Origin: a bacterium
GTDB lineage: Bacteria; Babelota; Babeliae; Babelales; Vermiphilaceae
Assembly (NCBI GenBank): GCA_030588705.1
Contig: JAUUXD010000002.1
Location: 1 to 55,171, forward strand
DNA length: 55,171 bases
Reading direction: 5' to 3'
This document shows positions 33,390-42,660 of the stretch, piece by piece. A program made the translations under genes and the position numbers. How positions within the stretch are numbered: the first letter of the stretch is position 1; the number at the start of each line of letters is the position of its first letter. Below the pieces are notes generated by a model. It was not told the DNA's origin, searched no databases, and worked only from the letters and a program-made list of their open reading frames with translations.

Positions 33390-34805
33390 TTACAACCGCT
33401 TCATACCTTTGCTACGCCAATAGTCGGCCACCAACGCAGATGACCCCGCTACCACAATAAGACCATTTCGATCATCAACAGTCTTTGAAGCAAGTTCAAA
33501 TGCCTCCTGAAAACTTTTTGCTGAGCGCGCTTTAATTTTCATACTCTTGAGATCATTCGTCACTTTTTCTTGATCCCACGAAGCACTGCCATGAGGGCCT
33601 GCCTGCCCGCTCACTGAGCAAACAATAACCGAACCGGACATTTTTTTGAAAAAATAACGAAGTTGCTTCACAAATTCAGCCATCTGCATCCGCTCATTAC
33701 TATTGGCTAGAATCAACACCAACCCCTTAATAGGACAACGATAGTGCAGCAGCCGAATACCAAGGAGCAGATTTTCCATCGCATCCACATTAGAGGCTGT
33801 ATCAAGAAGTACTGTTGGCTTCTCTTTATCAAGGAGTTGAAATCGTCCGGGAAGTAAGCTGGTTACCTCCTTCCAAAACTCTTCAATCGTTCGTTGTGGA
33901 TGCAACTCAGACTTGCGCTTGGCTTCAAGAGTGGGCCGTCCGCGTTGCCCTTTCTGCTTGATAAGCAGACTGTTGGCAATGATAACGGTATCGTTAGCCA
34001 GAAACGTATTAACATACAGCTGTGCAACTCGCTCCGCTAATGCGGCACTCCGCCCATGAAGCTGTTCAAATGGATACGCAAGTGGCGCCAATTTACGAAT
34101 TGGCATTGCCCAAATCCCTTTTTTCTCAGCAGTGATTTTCTCCATCACATTCAAATTGATCTTGCTCTGATCAGCTGAAACAACATGGGTATTTGGTGAT
34201 ACCACCGAAAGAACATTCTTAATCGTTTGCTCCGAATTTTCTTCGGTCTCAAAATTGGTAATGCGCGTAATCGCACTAATTTTTGGTTTACTGATCAATG
34301 CGGGATCAGTGCCATGCAGATCTGTCAGCTCCAATAGAGCAACATCTACTCGCTGCCGCGAAAAATAGAGAAACGCCATCGTGGTAAGAATATCAAGCGC
34401 ATGTGGTTTTAAATCTAATGCTTCTACGGTATGAACCACCTCATTGCCTATATCGGCAAACTGCTTATTTGAAATCGTTTCATTATTATAGACAAACCGT
34501 TCGTTATAGGTCAGAAGATGGGGTGCATACAATGAACCAACCGATAACCCTTCTTGCTGTAATAAGCGAGTGGTGAAATAAGTGGTTAAACTTTTGCCGT
34601 TGGTTCCGGTCACCAGAATAGTATCAATCTTCTTTGATACATTATCAAACGCTTTATCAAGCTTTTTCATGCAGGAGAGAGAGGAATCTTTTCGATCATT
34701 CAACCAACACCCATCAAGATACTCCACAAGCTCATGATAGCTATAGCGCTTGCCAGGAACAACTCCCTTAGAAGTGGATTGCTTATGGGTTGAGAGATTT
34801 TTCAT
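33390..34805 (-). CDS. folC: Folylpolyglutamate synthase / Mur-ligase family protein
   Basis: 471 residues. ATP-dependent ligase adding Glu to folates (and, in bifunctional forms, to dihydropteroate). P-loop VTGTNGKSLTTYFTTRLL near residue 65, YAPHLLTYNERF (the FolC SPHL..NERI motif), DVALLELTDLHGTDP and C-terminal LLDTASNVDAM in place of the usual HNP.A motif. Last 100 residues resemble the Mur-ligase Rossmann domain. Some key motif residues are altered, so activity may differ from standard FolC. First gene of the leftward cluster that includes atpB/atpE. Confidence 0.8.
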   Translation of the reverse strand: MKNLSTHKQSTSKGVVPGKRYSYHELVEYLDGCWLNDRKDSSLSCMKKLDKAFDNVSKKIDTILVTGTNGKSLTTYFTTRLLQQEGLSVGSLYAPHLLTYNERFVYNNETISNKQFADIGNEVVHTVEALDLKPHALDILTTMAFLYFSRQRVDVALLELTDLHGTDPALISKPKISAITRITNFETEENSEQTIKNVLSVVSPNTHVVSADQSKINLNVMEKITAEKKGIWAMPIRKLAPLAYPFEQLHGRSAALAERVAQLYVNTFLANDTVIIANSLLIKQKGQRGRPTLEAKRKSELHPQRTIEEFWKEVTSLLPGRFQLLDKEKPTVLLDTASNVDAMENLLLGIRLLHYRCPIKGLVLILANSNERMQMAEFVKQLRYFFKKMSGSVIVCSVSGQAGPHGSASWDQEKVTNDLKSMKIKARSAKSFQEAFELASKTVDDRNGLIVVAGSSALVADYWRSKGMKRL

Positions 34806-34836
34806 TCAGCTTCCCCAATAGTTTCAAAAACAGTTT

Positions 34837-34865
34837 TTTACTCGCTACTCACTTTACGGTACAAT
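34837..34865 (+). promoter_or_regulatory. Putative sigma70 promoter of tsaC
   Basis: TTTACT (34837-34842) and TACAAT (34860-34865), 17-base spacer, in the divergent region between folC and tsaC. Four and five of six matches. The leader would be about 120 bases, for which no known riboswitch pattern is visible. Confidence 0.4.
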
Positions 34866-34991
34866 TAGTGATACTTATTTGAGACCTCCACCCATTTTCT
34901 TACGAACCCAATATAGGTAAAAACAATCAAATGTCAAAGAAGAAATTATCCGTTCGAATGAACAGCTTTATTTACAAATACGAGCAAAGAT

Positions 34992-35615
34992 ATGAATACA
35001 CGCAAGTATTGGCAAGACAAAACTATCGTTGATGAAATCGTAACAATAGTACAAAAAAACCAGATTGTTGCCGGCACCTCAGATACTATTATCGGGTTGA
35101 TTGCACCTCTCACCCAAAAAGGATTTGATACACTCAACAGATTAAAGGAACGAAGCGATAAACCATACTTAGTGTTGGTGGCACATAAAGAACAAGCGGA
35201 TCAGTTTACTGATGCACTCAAAAAGGAACCGCTCAAAACAGTGGTAGAAAACTGCTGGCCCGGCCCGCTCACGCTTATCGTTTCCGCAAAAGATTCCGTG
35301 CCATCATTCGCAACCTCAGCATCAAAGGCTATCGCGCTTCGCGTTCCTAATCACCCCGGTTTGCAAGAAATTGCCTCAAGGATGGGGGGCATTTTTTCAA
35401 CCAGCGCAAATCCAGCCAATCAACCCGTGCCTCAAACCATTGATGAACTTGATCCAACGATAAAATATTCGGTTGCCCTTCTTATTGATGATCATAATGA
35501 GACAAAGAAAAACCCCTCCACGATTCTTGATTGCACTGGCAATACGGTAAAAATTATTCGTGAAGGGGCGTATACAAAAGAAATATTACGTGATTACTTG
35601 CCAACGTTGAGGTAA
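34992..35615 (+). CDS. tsaC: Threonylcarbamoyl-AMP synthase (TsaC/YrdC/Sua5 family)
   Basis: 207 residues. Makes threonylcarbamoyl-AMP for the t6A modification at position 37 of ANN-decoding tRNAs. Motifs: GTSDTIIGLIAP (usually PTDTVYGL), RLKERSDKPYLVLV, CWPGPLTLI, RVPNHP and GIFSTSANPANQPVP, then STILDCT...IIREGA. Single YrdC domain, without the Sua5 extension. Thr in place of Pro in the first motif is a mild deviation. Confidence 0.95.
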   Translation: MNTRKYWQDKTIVDEIVTIVQKNQIVAGTSDTIIGLIAPLTQKGFDTLNRLKERSDKPYLVLVAHKEQADQFTDALKKEPLKTVVENCWPGPLTLIVSAKDSVPSFATSASKAIALRVPNHPGLQEIASRMGGIFSTSANPANQPVPQTIDELDPTIKYSVALLIDDHNETKKNPSTILDCTGNTVKIIREGAYTKEILRDYLPTLR

Positions 35616-35626
35616 ACAGCAACCAG

Positions 35627-36301
35627 TTACGTGGTGGCCTTTTGATCTTTTAGTGCCTCAAACAATGGCCGAAACTTCTCAATGTTAGCTCGAAGTTCCG
35701 CTAACTGTGCTCCCTGTTGGGCTAGCTTAGCCTCGCTCTCTGCCAACTTACTTCGCAATTCCGCCACATCTCCCCCTTCTGCAGGTTCTTTCGGCTTACG
35801 TTTATTGCGAGCTTCATCATGACGTTTTTGAAGCGCCTCAAACCAGCATTTCGCTTCCAAGACAAGTTCATCCACAGCGGCCTCACCCTGCTTGAGCTTA
35901 CGTTGCACGCAAGGGCATTCAATCTTCGGCACTCTTTTCAGTTGGTTTCGTGCTCCCTGAATCGTTACCTGCGCACCCTCTCGTACTGTTCTAAAAAAAT
36001 CACAAATGTCGAACGCCGGGCCCTTGGAAGCAACTACTCCATCTCTTTCTTCCTCTTCTGGCGCGGCAGCTTCTTCCTCACCAGCTGCGCGGCGAAGAGC
36101 AGCGGAATCGTGAACCGCTACATCAACATTTTCATCGCCATCAGAACCTTCCGGCCCTTCGGCTCTTCCAAAGACACCTTGAGAAAGTAAGAGTTTAAAC
36201 TGATCGTCACTTAAAGCATCCCCCCCACCATCTGTAGGGCCTCCTGAATAGGCAGACGTTACCATTAATGTTGTAAGAAGAAGCAACGATATTTTTTTCA
36301 T
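35627..36301 (-). CDS. Exported coiled-coil protein, unknown
   Basis: 224 residues, not recognised. Start at ATG 36301 with GGGTCTGGG just upstream; signal peptide MKKISLLLLTTLMVTSAYS. After a Gly/Asp-rich acidic region (EEEAAAPEEEERDG) comes a Cys-containing segment (ECPC, KCWFEALQKRHDEARNKRK), then a heptad-like coiled coil near the C-terminus (LRSKLAESEAKLAQQGAQ). It likely self-associates or binds a partner outside the cytoplasm. Stands alone between tsaC (convergent) and rtcB. Confidence 0.75.
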   Translation of the reverse strand: MKKISLLLLTTLMVTSAYSGGPTDGGGDALSDDQFKLLLSQGVFGRAEGPEGSDGDENVDVAVHDSAALRRAAGEEEAAAPEEEERDGVVASKGPAFDICDFFRTVREGAQVTIQGARNQLKRVPKIECPCVQRKLKQGEAAVDELVLEAKCWFEALQKRHDEARNKRKPKEPAEGGDVAELRSKLAESEAKLAQQGAQLAELRANIEKFRPLFEALKDQKATT

Positions 36302-36374
36302 CCCAGACCCTTTCATTGGTAGGAAATAAACATGTGAAGTACTATTGGTGAAAATACCGTATTTCAGGCAAAAA

Positions 36375-37829
36375 TCAACCGCCTTTGATCACCGCAAGCG
36401 GGCGTACACGCGCCACTTTTTTTGCAAGCCCCGCCTCATCAACAATATTCACCACATTATCCACATCTTTATACGCAAGTGGCGCCTCTTCAGCGAGGCC
36501 GGGATCTGAATCAGAACGAATGATAATACCGCGCTCCTCAAGCTGTTTGCGCAGCTCTGAACCACGCACTGTTTTTTTTGCTTGCGATCGGGACATACGA
36601 CGCCCTGCGCCATGGCACGAGCTTCCAAAAGCCACTTCCATACTCTCTTCTGTACCGGTTAAAATATAAGAACTGGTTCCCATGGTCCCCGGAATGAGCA
36701 CCGGCTGTCCGACGTGGCGATACTTCTCCGGCACCTCACGCCGCCCAGGCCCAAAGGCACGCGTGGCACCCTTTCGATGAAGCACAAGCTCATACTCCTT
36801 GCCTTCAATCCTATGCTTTTCAACCTTGCCCAAATTATGAGACACGTCGTACACCATGCGCAATTGAGACGATCCACCCACAATTTCTTGCCACGCTTCG
36901 CGCACCCAATGGCCGATCATATGACGATTTGCCCATGCATAATTTGCTGCTGCAGCCATCGCTTTAAAGTAATCCTGCCCCTCTTGCGAAAGATAGGGAG
37001 CATAAATCAGTTCACGATCAGGAAGGTCATATCCCCATTCGGGAAGTTTGTTCATCATTATTCGCACATAATCAGTACACGTTTGGTGACCAAGACCACG
37101 TGATCCGCAATGGATCATCACCGTTACCAGCCCTTTGTGCAACCCAAACGCTTGCGCCGCCTCTTCGTCATAAATTTCCTCAATGCCCTGCACCTCAAGA
37201 AAATGATTACCCGAACCCAACGTACCGAGCTGATCAGCTCCCCGCTTTTTGGCACGAGGAGAAATAAGCCCCGGATCCGCAACGTCCATGCAGCCGCGCT
37301 CCTCACAGTATTCAATATCTTCTGGCAATCCATATCCGAGTTCAAGCATTCGCTTGGCACCCTTTTGCAAAATTGAATCAAGCTCTCCCGCTTTAAATCT
37401 CAACTTGCCTCCTTTGCCCACACCGGAAGGAATCTTGTTGAATAATCGTGTTGCGAGCTCAGGAAGATAGGGAGCAAGCTCTTCCACCGTCATCGTGGAT
37501 GCCAAAAGACGCACGCCACAATTTATATCGTACCCAATGCCTCCTGGCGAAATCACGCCTCCATCATGAATATCCATTGCAGCCACTCCCCCAATAGGAA
37601 ATCCATAGCCCTGATGAATATCAGGCATGGCGAATGCTGCCTTTTTAATACCGGGAAGCGTGGCAACATTCGCGAGCTGCCACAACGATTTATCACCAAT
37701 TACATCCTCCATCATCGCCTCATTCATGAATATTTGTGCAGGAACTCTCATATCCGCACGATGTCCTTTAGGGATCTCGTAGAGCACGTCGCTTATTTTT
37801 TTAAGATCAGCCCGTTTAATCTCTTCCAT
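36375..37829 (-). CDS. rtcB: RNA-splicing ligase RtcB
   Basis: 484 residues from the ATG at 37829 (AAGGA five bases upstream; an ATG at 37835 overlaps that site). Joins 2',3'-cyclic phosphate or 3'-phosphate to 5'-OH RNA ends with GTP and Mn2+. Metal and guanylate ligands are visible: GYDINCGVR (Cys), GSGNHFLEVQ, HCGSRGLGH and the guanylylated His in SCHGAGRRMSRSQA. Length is typical. It follows the archease gene after 11 bases, a known functional pair. Confidence 0.97.
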   Translation of the reverse strand: MEEIKRADLKKISDVLYEIPKGHRADMRVPAQIFMNEAMMEDVIGDKSLWQLANVATLPGIKKAAFAMPDIHQGYGFPIGGVAAMDIHDGGVISPGGIGYDINCGVRLLASTMTVEELAPYLPELATRLFNKIPSGVGKGGKLRFKAGELDSILQKGAKRMLELGYGLPEDIEYCEERGCMDVADPGLISPRAKKRGADQLGTLGSGNHFLEVQGIEEIYDEEAAQAFGLHKGLVTVMIHCGSRGLGHQTCTDYVRIMMNKLPEWGYDLPDRELIYAPYLSQEGQDYFKAMAAAANYAWANRHMIGHWVREAWQEIVGGSSQLRMVYDVSHNLGKVEKHRIEGKEYELVLHRKGATRAFGPGRREVPEKYRHVGQPVLIPGTMGTSSYILTGTEESMEVAFGSSCHGAGRRMSRSQAKKTVRGSELRKQLEERGIIIRSDSDPGLAEEAPLAYKDVDNVVNIVDEAGLAKKVARVRPLAVIKGG

Positions 37830-37840
37830 CGTCATCCTTA

Positions 37841-38284
37841 CTAAATATCAAACACAATATCGGCCTGCCACACCCCATCCTTTTGAATAATACGCAACTC
37901 ATGATGGGTAACCGCTTTTAGTTCTACCACTTCAAATCCACTGATTTTAACTCCATGCAACGTCGCCTTAATATTCTGGTTATCAAGCTCATGAATTGTT
38001 ACATCAAGATAAGCTTCATCATGAGTATCCGATAGATATAAGGCCTCAGAAAGGAAATCCACCAGCAATGCATCCCGATCAATTGCCCGCACCTGCACAT
38101 CGTGCCGTTCTGGCAATGAAGGACAAACTAATCGATCTTGCTGGTAGGAACAGCTCGGAGCAATCGGACGTACCACATTAAACATGCCAATAAGCGCATG
38201 CCAGAATAGTTCTTCCATCGTTTTACCGTACACGCGAATTTTAATGTCGGCCGTATGAGGAAGCTGTTCAAAATCTTGATACAT
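37841..38284 (-). CDS. Archease, RtcB activator
   Basis: 147 residues. Archease promotes guanylylation of RtcB and multiple turnover. The signature HTADIKIRVYG at the N-terminus and LLVDFLSEALYLSDT in the middle fit the family; the C-terminal LKAVTHHELRI and FDI carry the metal-binding His and Asp. Immediately upstream of rtcB and co-directional, confirming the role. Confidence 0.94.
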   Translation of the reverse strand: MYQDFEQLPHTADIKIRVYGKTMEELFWHALIGMFNVVRPIAPSCSYQQDRLVCPSLPERHDVQVRAIDRDALLVDFLSEALYLSDTHDEAYLDVTIHELDNQNIKATLHGVKISGFEVVELKAVTHHELRIIQKDGVWQADIVFDI

Positions 38285-38351
38285 ACGTACCTCCTTTAGT
38301 TCATATCTGCTATACTCTGAGCTCTTTCAATTTTATACAAAAGTTACTGGC

Positions 38352-38795
38352 ATGACGTCACACATTAAAACATTATTACAACCCTTTTTTCAATCAAACA
38401 ACCAACCGTGGAAAATGAAACTGTTGGAGAAATGGCCAGAGATTGTGGGACAGCTGGCCAATAGGGTTACGATTGAGAAAATATATCAAGAAAGCATTAC
38501 GCTTGGCGTCTATGATTCTTGTTGGATGCAGGAACTCTATCTCCTTTCCTCTACCTTATTAGAAACAATTAATCGAAACCTAGACCAGCCCCGTATAAAA
38601 CAAGTACGCTTTAAACTCGTAAGAAAAAAAGAACAGAAAAAAAAGAAGAGTACCGCTCCCACACACAAGGATGAGCCTCTAACGATTACCTTGACACCCA
38701 CACAACGCAATGCGCTGGAACAGATCACCGATCCTGATCTACGCACCGCACTCCAATCGTTTCTCATCCGCTGCTACCAGGAGAAAAGAACATGA
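38352..38795 (+). CDS. DciA-family protein (DUF721), replicative helicase loader
   Basis: 147 residues. The KH-like DciA domain covers the first 95 residues: W before PEIVGQLANRV, LGVYDSCWMQELYLLSS and LLETINRNL followed by IKQVRFKLV. DciA proteins help load DnaB helicase in bacteria without DnaC. A Lys-rich linker (KKEQKKKKS) and a helical tail follow. The end overlaps the TPR gene (ATGA). Confidence 0.85.
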   Translation: MTSHIKTLLQPFFQSNNQPWKMKLLEKWPEIVGQLANRVTIEKIYQESITLGVYDSCWMQELYLLSSTLLETINRNLDQPRIKQVRFKLVRKKEQKKKKSTAPTHKDEPLTITLTPTQRNALEQITDPDLRTALQSFLIRCYQEKRT

Positions 38796-40438
38796 AGAAA
38801 TCATTCATACTGCTCACCATAATCAGCCTCTCGAGCACACTCAACGCCAACAATTTCCATCGCTATATTTGGGCAAATTATCAACAGTTCAGCGGTAACA
38901 AACATCAAGCTCAACAATGGTATGAGCTTATCGCTGATGCACCACAACAATCGGTTTTCACCAATAAGGGATATCTCCATTTCCTCAATGATCACGGCAA
39001 TTATGCTCGTATCATGGAACTGATGCCCAAACTGGAAGTTACCTTTAAAAACGATCCCGACATTCAACTTATTTTCGTGGCAGCGCTCCGAAAAACCGGA
39101 AAGGAACAAGAAGCCGACGATAAACTGTTACGATTAAGCCACGCGTTTAAACTACACCCAGAAATTGTATTTCAAGCAACTGAAACGCTGGTAAAACGAA
39201 AAGAAACAACCAATGCCTTGTCTCTCGTCGATGATTATTTAAACAGTGCTCCACGACGACCAAACAATTTTATTTTTCATTTCTTAAAGGCACAAATTTA
39301 CGTCAATATGCGGGATGTAAAACAAGCACGAGCCCATATCCAACAATGCCTCGATGCACACCCACGCTTTCCGCAAGGGTGGCTACTGCTCGCCATGATG
39401 GAGGAGCAAGCAGGACAACTCGATCAAGCAATAAAGGGGTATAGTTCCTATCTAGAGTTAATTGGCAAAAATCAACAAATTGAGCGTCACCTGCTTGAGC
39501 TCGTATTTAAACAAAAAGCAGCACAACGAAATCAGCAGATAGTATTTATTGACAAAGCATGCCTATCCAAATCATTACTTCTTTTTGAACGAAAACAGTA
39601 TCAAGCGGCACTTCAACAAATTAATAACTGCCTTGATCAAGCACCAAACGATACCAATACGCGCCTTTTAAAAATTCAGATACTAACCACCATGCGTAAC
39701 TTTGATGAAACGATCGCCACACTCACGGCCTGGATCTCCCAAGAACCCGACAATACGGCATGGTATCAAGCGCTACACCTTTTGCACCGCGCGCAGGTTC
39801 CCGCCGTAAAGATCATTAATGCGCTCTCCACCATCCATCGCCAACATGCCAACGCACTACTACCCGTATTATACCTTGCCGATCTGCACACCAAAGAGGG
39901 AGCAATAGACCAAGCACATAGCTACCACCAAAAGGCACTTGCGCTCACGGACAACCAAGAACTCAAAGCGCGCATCATGTATCAGCTCAGCATTTCCCAT
40001 TATGAAAAAGGAGAATACACACAGATGCTCTCCCTGTTGGCTCAAATCGAAAAAATGGAATTTTCCTTTCCGCCAGCGTATAATCTGCATGCCTATTACT
40101 GCGCCACCAAGGGAAAAGATTTAGTCACCGCGCAAAGTTTGTGCAGCAAAGCGCACACGGGAGACAAAAGCAATCCACACTTTTTAGATACCCAAGCAGT
40201 CATTTTCTATAAACAGAAAAAGTATGCTCAAGCTGAAAAACTTCTGCAGGCACTCCATGACAACAATAAAACCGATAGCTCTATCTTGATTACCCTGGCC
40301 AAAACACAAGACAAATTGGGCAATGGAGCGCAAGCACAGGCATCGCTCACACTCGCGCAACAGCATGCAAAAACCGAATGTGAAAAAAAGAAAATAGAAA
40401 CATTGGCATCACGATGGAACAAACAAAAAAACGCATAA
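38792..40438 (+). CDS. Exported TPR-repeat protein
   Basis: 548 residues with a signal peptide (MKKSFILLTIISLSSTLNA). About ten tetratricopeptide repeats follow, seen as paired helices with small residues at fixed places (for example HFLKAQIYVNMRDVKQA, GWLLLAMMEEQAGQLDQA, IFYKQKKYAQAEKLLQAL). TPR arrays hold protein complexes together; in the periplasm they often serve envelope assembly. Translation is coupled to dciA, and its end overlaps murG by 25 bases, so a peptidoglycan or envelope link is plausible but unproven. Confidence 0.87.
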   Translation: MKKSFILLTIISLSSTLNANNFHRYIWANYQQFSGNKHQAQQWYELIADAPQQSVFTNKGYLHFLNDHGNYARIMELMPKLEVTFKNDPDIQLIFVAALRKTGKEQEADDKLLRLSHAFKLHPEIVFQATETLVKRKETTNALSLVDDYLNSAPRRPNNFIFHFLKAQIYVNMRDVKQARAHIQQCLDAHPRFPQGWLLLAMMEEQAGQLDQAIKGYSSYLELIGKNQQIERHLLELVFKQKAAQRNQQIVFIDKACLSKSLLLFERKQYQAALQQINNCLDQAPNDTNTRLLKIQILTTMRNFDETIATLTAWISQEPDNTAWYQALHLLHRAQVPAVKIINALSTIHRQHANALLPVLYLADLHTKEGAIDQAHSYHQKALALTDNQELKARIMYQLSISHYEKGEYTQMLSLLAQIEKMEFSFPPAYNLHAYYCATKGKDLVTAQSLCSKAHTGDKSNPHFLDTQAVIFYKQKKYAQAEKLLQALHDNNKTDSSILITLAKTQDKLGNGAQAQASLTLAQQHAKTECEKKKIETLASRWNKQKNA

Positions 40439-41427
40439 GCAGTATTTGCTACGCTGCCGGAAACTCGGGGGGGCACATCATCCCCTGCCTGACACTCGCT
40501 GCGCGACTAAAGCAGGAACAGCCCCAAATCTCAGTGATCTTTTTCTCAAGCAATAGCAGCATCGATCAGACCATTCTAAAGGGAAACGATCTTGTTGACC
40601 AACACGTTCCCCTTGCGCTTTCTCATAAACGATCTTTACTGCGCCTGCCTCTCATTTGCATGCATCTTTTGTGGGCCACGTTAAAAAGTTTTTATTTGCT
40701 TAGGCGCTATAAGCCGTCTCGTATTATCAGTACTGGAGGCATTGTAACCGCACCCGTCTCGATTGCAGGATTTCTATTGCGCATTCCTATTGATCTTTAC
40801 GAACTAAATGCCGTTCCCGGAAAAGCAATCCGAGCGCTCGCACCGTTGGCCAGCAAGATATACGTATGCTTCTCGAGTACAAAAAAATATTTTCCTAAAA
40901 AAGAGTGCGTTGTCCCCCAATACCCGGTCCGGTTTGATCAGAAAATTATACCCTCTGCGCTCCCAGATCAGTTTTCCCCCGACCGACTTACCATTTTCGT
41001 GCAAGGAGGATCACAGGGCTCACAGATAATTAATAGGCACATCAAGCAATTGGTTGAAACGTATCCTGAAATCCGAACAACCATTCAACTGATTCATCAA
41101 ACTGGATCCGATACAAGCGTTGATTGGAATACCTTTTATGAAGAACGCAAGATCCCCGCACACGTTTTTTCGTATGATCATGAAATGGCACCCTATTATC
41201 AGCACGCAGATCTTATTATTTGCCGCTCGGGGGCCGGAGCACTCTTTGAAGCGTTATTCTTTCAAGCCCCATGCATCACCATCCCGCTTGAGACAAAACA
41301 CAATACCCACCAGCTTGATAATGCCCAGGCTATGGTAGCTGAACATCCTAAGCTATTTACGATGATACGGCAGGATGAGAATGTGGTGGATAAACTGTAT
41401 GAGGCTATTAAAAAGGTACGTAGCTAA
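40414..41427 (+). CDS. murG: MurG, lipid II-forming GlcNAc transferase
   Basis: 337 residues. Transfers GlcNAc from UDP-GlcNAc to lipid I on the cytoplasmic membrane face. The Gly-rich loop AGNSGGHIIPCLTLA, STGGIVTAPVSIAG, the C-terminal FVQGGSQGSQIINRHI and RSGAGALFEALFFQAPCITIPL are all present. It is slightly shorter than E. coli MurG (355). Together with uppS this shows that peptidoglycan precursors are made. Confidence 0.95.
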   Translation: MEQTKKRISSICYAAGNSGGHIIPCLTLAARLKQEQPQISVIFFSSNSSIDQTILKGNDLVDQHVPLALSHKRSLLRLPLICMHLLWATLKSFYLLRRYKPSRIISTGGIVTAPVSIAGFLLRIPIDLYELNAVPGKAIRALAPLASKIYVCFSSTKKYFPKKECVVPQYPVRFDQKIIPSALPDQFSPDRLTIFVQGGSQGSQIINRHIKQLVETYPEIRTTIQLIHQTGSDTSVDWNTFYEERKIPAHVFSYDHEMAPYYQHADLIICRSGAGALFEALFFQAPCITIPLETKHNTHQLDNAQAMVAEHPKLFTMIRQDENVVDKLYEAIKKVRS

Positions 41428-41451
41428 AAGCGAAGCCTGGGGGGCTAATAA

Positions 41452-41481
41452 AAAGAGGAGCCGATTAATCGGCTCCTCTTT
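41452..41481. terminator. Bidirectional terminator between murG and 41547-42017
   Basis: AAAGAGGAGCCGA and its reverse complement form a 13-bp perfect stem closed by TTAA, with A-runs on one side and T-runs on the other. It would stop transcripts from murG (plus) and from the leftward gene 41547-42017. Confidence 0.9.
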
Positions 41482-41546
41482 AATCCATTTTAATCACTCA
41501 CGAGGCGTGAGCTCCTTCCTCATCTTCCCATTCTTTTACTGTCCGC

Positions 41547-42017
41547 TTAAGCTGAAATAGCTGATGCGTCAGTTTTTTTTTCTGGCGTCTTTTTGCGGAA
41601 GCTCAAGCCACGACGAATGCCTTGCATCAACTTCTTGGCCCCGTCTTGAACAGGCTCGCTTGTCAATGTTTGATAGAGCGCAACAGCCAATGCTACTGTT
41701 ACCCCGGCATGCACTGATTGCATAATGCATGATTTGTTGTTTTTCAGGAAAGTGAAGGTATTTGAAGGTTTGTAACAATACGCAGCTTCGCAAACATCTT
41801 GTACGGATGTATCCACCACAAATTCAACAGCCCTCCGCCCAGGTCTTCTTACCCACTTCCACACAAACTTGAACCCTCTTTTAGGTGCTCCCATGGCATG
41901 CTTAGCCCGATCCGTTTTTGAACGTCCAGCGCTGTCTTCCCCACTACCATCCATGGCAAATGCAGCACCTGAAGTTGCAAGCAACATCACCACTAATAAC
42001 AACCTTCTTTTTTCCAT
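41547..42017 (-). CDS. Exported protein with a C-terminal TM segment, unknown
   Basis: 156 residues from the ATG at 42017 (GAGGAGAAAC upstream). Signal peptide MEKRRLLLVVMLLATSGAAFA; then a basic region (KRGFKFVWKWVRRPGRRAVE), four Cys (CEAAYCYK, SCIMQ), a hydrophobic helix (AGVTVALAVALYQ) and a basic tail (RRGLSFRKKTPEKK). The signal-then-Cys-then-helix order recalls the proteins at 15108 and 27170, although sequence likeness is low. Function unknown. Confidence 0.7.
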   Translation of the reverse strand: MEKRRLLLVVMLLATSGAAFAMDGSGEDSAGRSKTDRAKHAMGAPKRGFKFVWKWVRRPGRRAVEFVVDTSVQDVCEAAYCYKPSNTFTFLKNNKSCIMQSVHAGVTVALAVALYQTLTSEPVQDGAKKLMQGIRRGLSFRKKTPEKKTDASAISA

Positions 42018-42180
42018 TGTGTTTCTCCTCTCAATAATAAGAAACGAAAGACAGTAATATTTACACAGTATTTTCAATATTGTTTGATACATCAGACAGT
42101 TTTTTTTCGCCTGATATCTGGTATCATGAAAATCAACTTTCGAAATCATTCTAAATTTTTAAAAAATAATCAAGAAAAAT

Positions 42181-42660
42181 ATGATATTTCTGCCACATTA
42201 CGCATCTCGAACATTCATCATGTTGCTGTTATTCTGTGGTGACGTGTGGGGGTTTTTCCTTTTTGAATCGCATGTTTTGCACCTTCTTGCCAGTTTTATG
42301 ATCGTACAAATAGTTTTTTTCCGATCAACCTTTTCCTTGATAACTGCGCTCTTTTTACTCGCAATTGAATCATGGATCATCTATGGAATCTTTTGGGTGT
42401 CCCTTTTATATGCAGCACCCATTGCCATCCTCATCTTCAGCTTCCACTCCTACCTCTATATCTCGCTCCTTTATCATCTTCTGGCCAGCCTCATAGCCTC
42501 CCTTTTATCCCTATCGATCCAGGGGTTCCTTTTGGGGCTCTCCATATCGGCCCCCTATGCAATAGGCACGATTTTTGTTAATATAGGGGTAATAACACTA
42601 TTCTCTTTGAAAGCAATTAAGGGCAAAACGAGACAATCGCTCACCCAGTATATGGCGTGA
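42181..42660 (+). CDS. Small multi-spanning membrane protein, 3' end overlapping rnpB
   Basis: 159 residues, very hydrophobic, five to six membrane helices. Size and topology resemble MreD, but no family motif can be claimed. Start ATG at 42181; the ribosome binding site is weak (CAAGAAAAAT). The last 13 codons (from GKTRQS) lie within the 5' strand of RNase P RNA helix P1 and beyond, and the stop codon is directly followed by the conserved RNase P core. If real, its mRNA and rnpB compete or share processing. Confidence 0.6.
   Translation: MIFLPHYASRTFIMLLLFCGDVWGFFLFESHVLHLLASFMIVQIVFFRSTFSLITALFLLAIESWIIYGIFWVSLLYAAPIAILIFSFHSYLYISLLYHLLASLIASLLSLSIQGFLLGLSISAPYAIGTIFVNIGVITLFSLKAIKGKTRQSLTQYMA
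42575..42604 (+). promoter_or_regulatory. Possible rnpB promoter inside the upstream coding sequence
   Basis: TTGTTA (42575-42580) and TATTCT (42599-42604) with an 18-base spacer end 17 bases before the P1 helix of RNase P RNA. Both hexamers match 4 of 6. Confidence 0.35.
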
